From an uncultured bacterium (GTDB lineage Bacteria > Fidelibacterota > Marinisomatia > Marinisomatales > UBA1611): 22,658 nucleotides of DNA. The notes beneath the pieces are model-generated. The model did no database searches and was not told where the DNA came from. It saw only the letters and a program-made list of their open reading frames with translations. Made by a program: the position numbers and the translations under genes. Below are positions 21,227-22,658 of the stretch, in pieces (the stretch's first letter is position 1; every line of letters starts with the position of its first letter). The DNA is taken from positions 1-22,658 of the forward strand of contig CALKMQ010000148.1 in NCBI GenBank assembly GCA_938092125.1. Direction: 5' to 3'.

Positions 21227-22658
21227 TTACTTAAGCAAAATTAATTTCTTTCCTTGCACATATTTTCCTGCTTTTATTTGGTAGATATATAAACCAGCTG
21301 ATACTGAAATTCCTAGGTCATTTCTACTATCCCAGTTTGTAAAATAGTATCCTGCATTTTGATATTGATTTACCAATGTAGCAACTTTTTCTCCCATCAT
21401 ATTATATACGTTAACAGAAACATTAGAATTTTCTGCAATATCGTATTTAATTCTTGTAACTGGATTAAAAGGATTTGGATAGTTTTGGTAGAGTACGAAT
21501 GAATTTGGCACGAGAGCATTATCAGGCTCTGTTGCACTTAGCTGAGAAGTTCCAGAACCACCAACATACCGTTTAATATCACTGTCCATGAACTGATTCG
21601 TATTCACATTTAAAAATCCAGGTACATCATTAATCAAACCTTTAAATGCTCCTTTTTGTAAAAAATTCTGATTAAATGTGTGCGTATTCGGCCCATTTTG
21701 CTGAGTGACTATACCTGAATGAGCGTGATAGTGATAGCCATAATCATCATGAGTATGACCACCATATTCATCAAGAGTTTCAGATACTCCATCTAGCTGA
21801 GTAGTCCCCTCATCATTTTTTCCAAAAAGTGCGATTCCATCGAATAAAAAACCAATTAATGGTGGGTGAGTATGTCCTATATAATCATTACTATTGTAAA
21901 GATTAATCCCATTGCCATTAAAACCGTGACCATCTGCATGATAATGAAAACCCATACCCCTACCAACGTGAATACCGGTTGAAGTTATCTCTGCCGCTAA
22001 AGAAGCATAAATTAATACATTGTTCGAAGAAGGATAAATAATTACGCCATCAACAGCAATTCCAGTGGAAGATAAACTTGTATAATTATCAACATCCCAA
22101 TTAGATTCTGAAAGGTTTGCATCTGACCCTAGCGTTCCATAAGGAGTTAAATCATTGTCCAATAACGTTGAGACTAAACCATAATCTTTCAATGGAATCT
22201 TGACCAACTTTTGTTCTAAAACAGCATTTCTAGTAACCGTTTGCTGATCATAGTTAGTACCTGGTGTCCCGTCTCCCGGAGGCCTAGCAACATCAATTAA
22301 AAATTGAGGACCTGAAGGAGCATTATGGGTTGCAATCACCATAAAAGGATGATAGACCCCATCATCATCATAAGCGCTTGTAAAGTAAACATGCTCCACA
22401 GTTCTTTCGCCAAGCTTCGCATTATAAAGGTCTACGCTACTAAAGTTATTATCGAGAAGTGCACTCCTAAAAGCGAGGTATGTTTCTTTTGAATAACGAA
22501 GTGACTCGCCCATATTAATTAAATTCTGATCAATAACATTTAATACTGCAGTGGCCGCAGCATCAGCTGTCTCAGAATGGCCAAGTTGATTTTGATAGTC
22601 ATCATCAACATTATTATAAAATTGGTTTGTTTTGAGAGGGCTATCATCGTAATTCCAG
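21227..22658 (-). CDS. Partial secreted YHYH-domain protein with C-terminal sorting domain
   Basis: The frame is open to the right edge: codons above the first ATG at 22513 have no stop to 22658, so the N-terminus, and presumably a signal peptide, lies outside. The visible part is ~477 residues. Its centre matches the YHYH family: FHYHADGHGF, GHTHPPLIGFLFDGIALFG and GGHTHDDYGYHYHAHSG, a dense cluster of His with conserved Asp and Gly. The last ~85 residues are a beta-rich secretion/sorting domain starting near NYPNPFNPVT and ending VQGKKLILLK, as in Type IX-like systems of FCB bacteria. It is probably surface-exposed or secreted and metal-binding. YHYH function is unknown; copper or another metal is a reasonable guess beside copper-handling genes. 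Confidence 0.85.
   Translation of the reverse strand, partial: WNYDDSPLKTNQFYNNVDDDYQNQLGHSETADAAATAVLNVIDQNLINMGESLRYSKETYLAFRSALLDNNFSSVDLYNAKLGERTVEHVYFTSAYDDDGVYHPFMVIATHNAPSGPQFLIDVARPPGDGTPGTNYDQQTVTRNAVLEQKLVKIPLKDYGLVSTLLDNDLTPYGTLGSDANLSESNWDVDNYTSLSSTGIAVDGVIIYPSSNNVLIYASLAAEITSTGIHVGRGMGFHYHADGHGFNGNGINLYNSNDYIGHTHPPLIGFLFDGIALFGKNDEGTTQLDGVSETLDEYGGHTHDDYGYHYHAHSGIVTQQNGPNTHTFNQNFLQKGAFKGLINDVPGFLNVNTNQFMDSDIKRYVGGSGTSQLSATEPDNALVPNSFVLYQNYPNPFNPVTRIKYDIAENSNVSVNVYNMMGEKVATLVNQYQNAGYYFTNWDSRNDLGISVSAGLYIYQIKAGKYVQGKKLILLK

Noticed and set aside
1..22658. tRNA, rRNA, riboswitch or prophage signals
   Set aside because: No convincing cloverleaf, rRNA stretch, known riboswitch core or phage gene was seen on either strand.

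Overview
This AT-rich window is a respiratory gene cluster from an aerobic bacterium. It encodes most of a haem-copper cytochrome c oxidase, a split (b6-type) cytochrome bc complex, and the factors that make haem A and insert copper. I infer an FCB-group marine lineage such as Marinimicrobia (SAR406). The reasons are the low GC content, the NPFNP-type C-terminal secretion domain on the last gene, and the composition of the oxidase and bc operons. No rRNA or other taxonomic marker is present, so this assignment is tentative.

Layout. At 1-1993 (+) is the 3' part of a large protein ending in a GNAT-like acetyltransferase fold; it enters from beyond the left edge. A strong hairpin terminator separates it from a convergent minus-strand oxidase operon (7186 down to 2172). 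In transcription order this operon holds a four-helix membrane protein, a 52-aa membrane microprotein, a 2x[4Fe-4S] ferredoxin, coxA, coxC, coxD, two small membrane proteins and coxB. Diverging from it are a secreted, lysine-rich cupredoxin-like protein (7311), a lipoprotein with a copper-binding segment fused to an SCO domain (8072), and two VOC/glyoxalase-fold proteins (8927, 9376).

The second minus-strand operon (18132 down to 9784) starts at a recognisable sigma70-like promoter (18165-18193). It encodes a START-like protein with four C-terminal repeats, three single-helix microproteins of 35, 40 and 54 aa, an anchored HEAT-repeat protein, a Rieske protein, cytochrome b6, an enlarged subunit-IV-like protein, and a 993-aa membrane-anchored coiled-coil octahaem cytochrome c. 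From 18260 the plus strand carries ctaA, sco, ctaB and a DUF420 (CtaM-like) gene; the first three overlap by 4 bp at each junction, which suggests translational coupling. The window ends inside a convergent, partial, secreted histidine-rich YHYH protein.

Working model (inference). Quinol is oxidised by the b6/subunit IV/Rieske complex and electrons pass through the octahaem cytochrome. No small soluble cytochrome c is encoded here, and CoxB has no fused haem domain, so the basic cupredoxin is a candidate shuttle to CoxB. CoxB and the octahaem cytochrome both end in a very similar acidic, tryptophan-terminated tail, which could dock a shared basic partner. Other unusual points are a CoxA lacking the K-channel lysine, a bc complex whose PEWY glutamate is replaced, and the undescribed START-plus-repeat protein with its microprotein neighbours.
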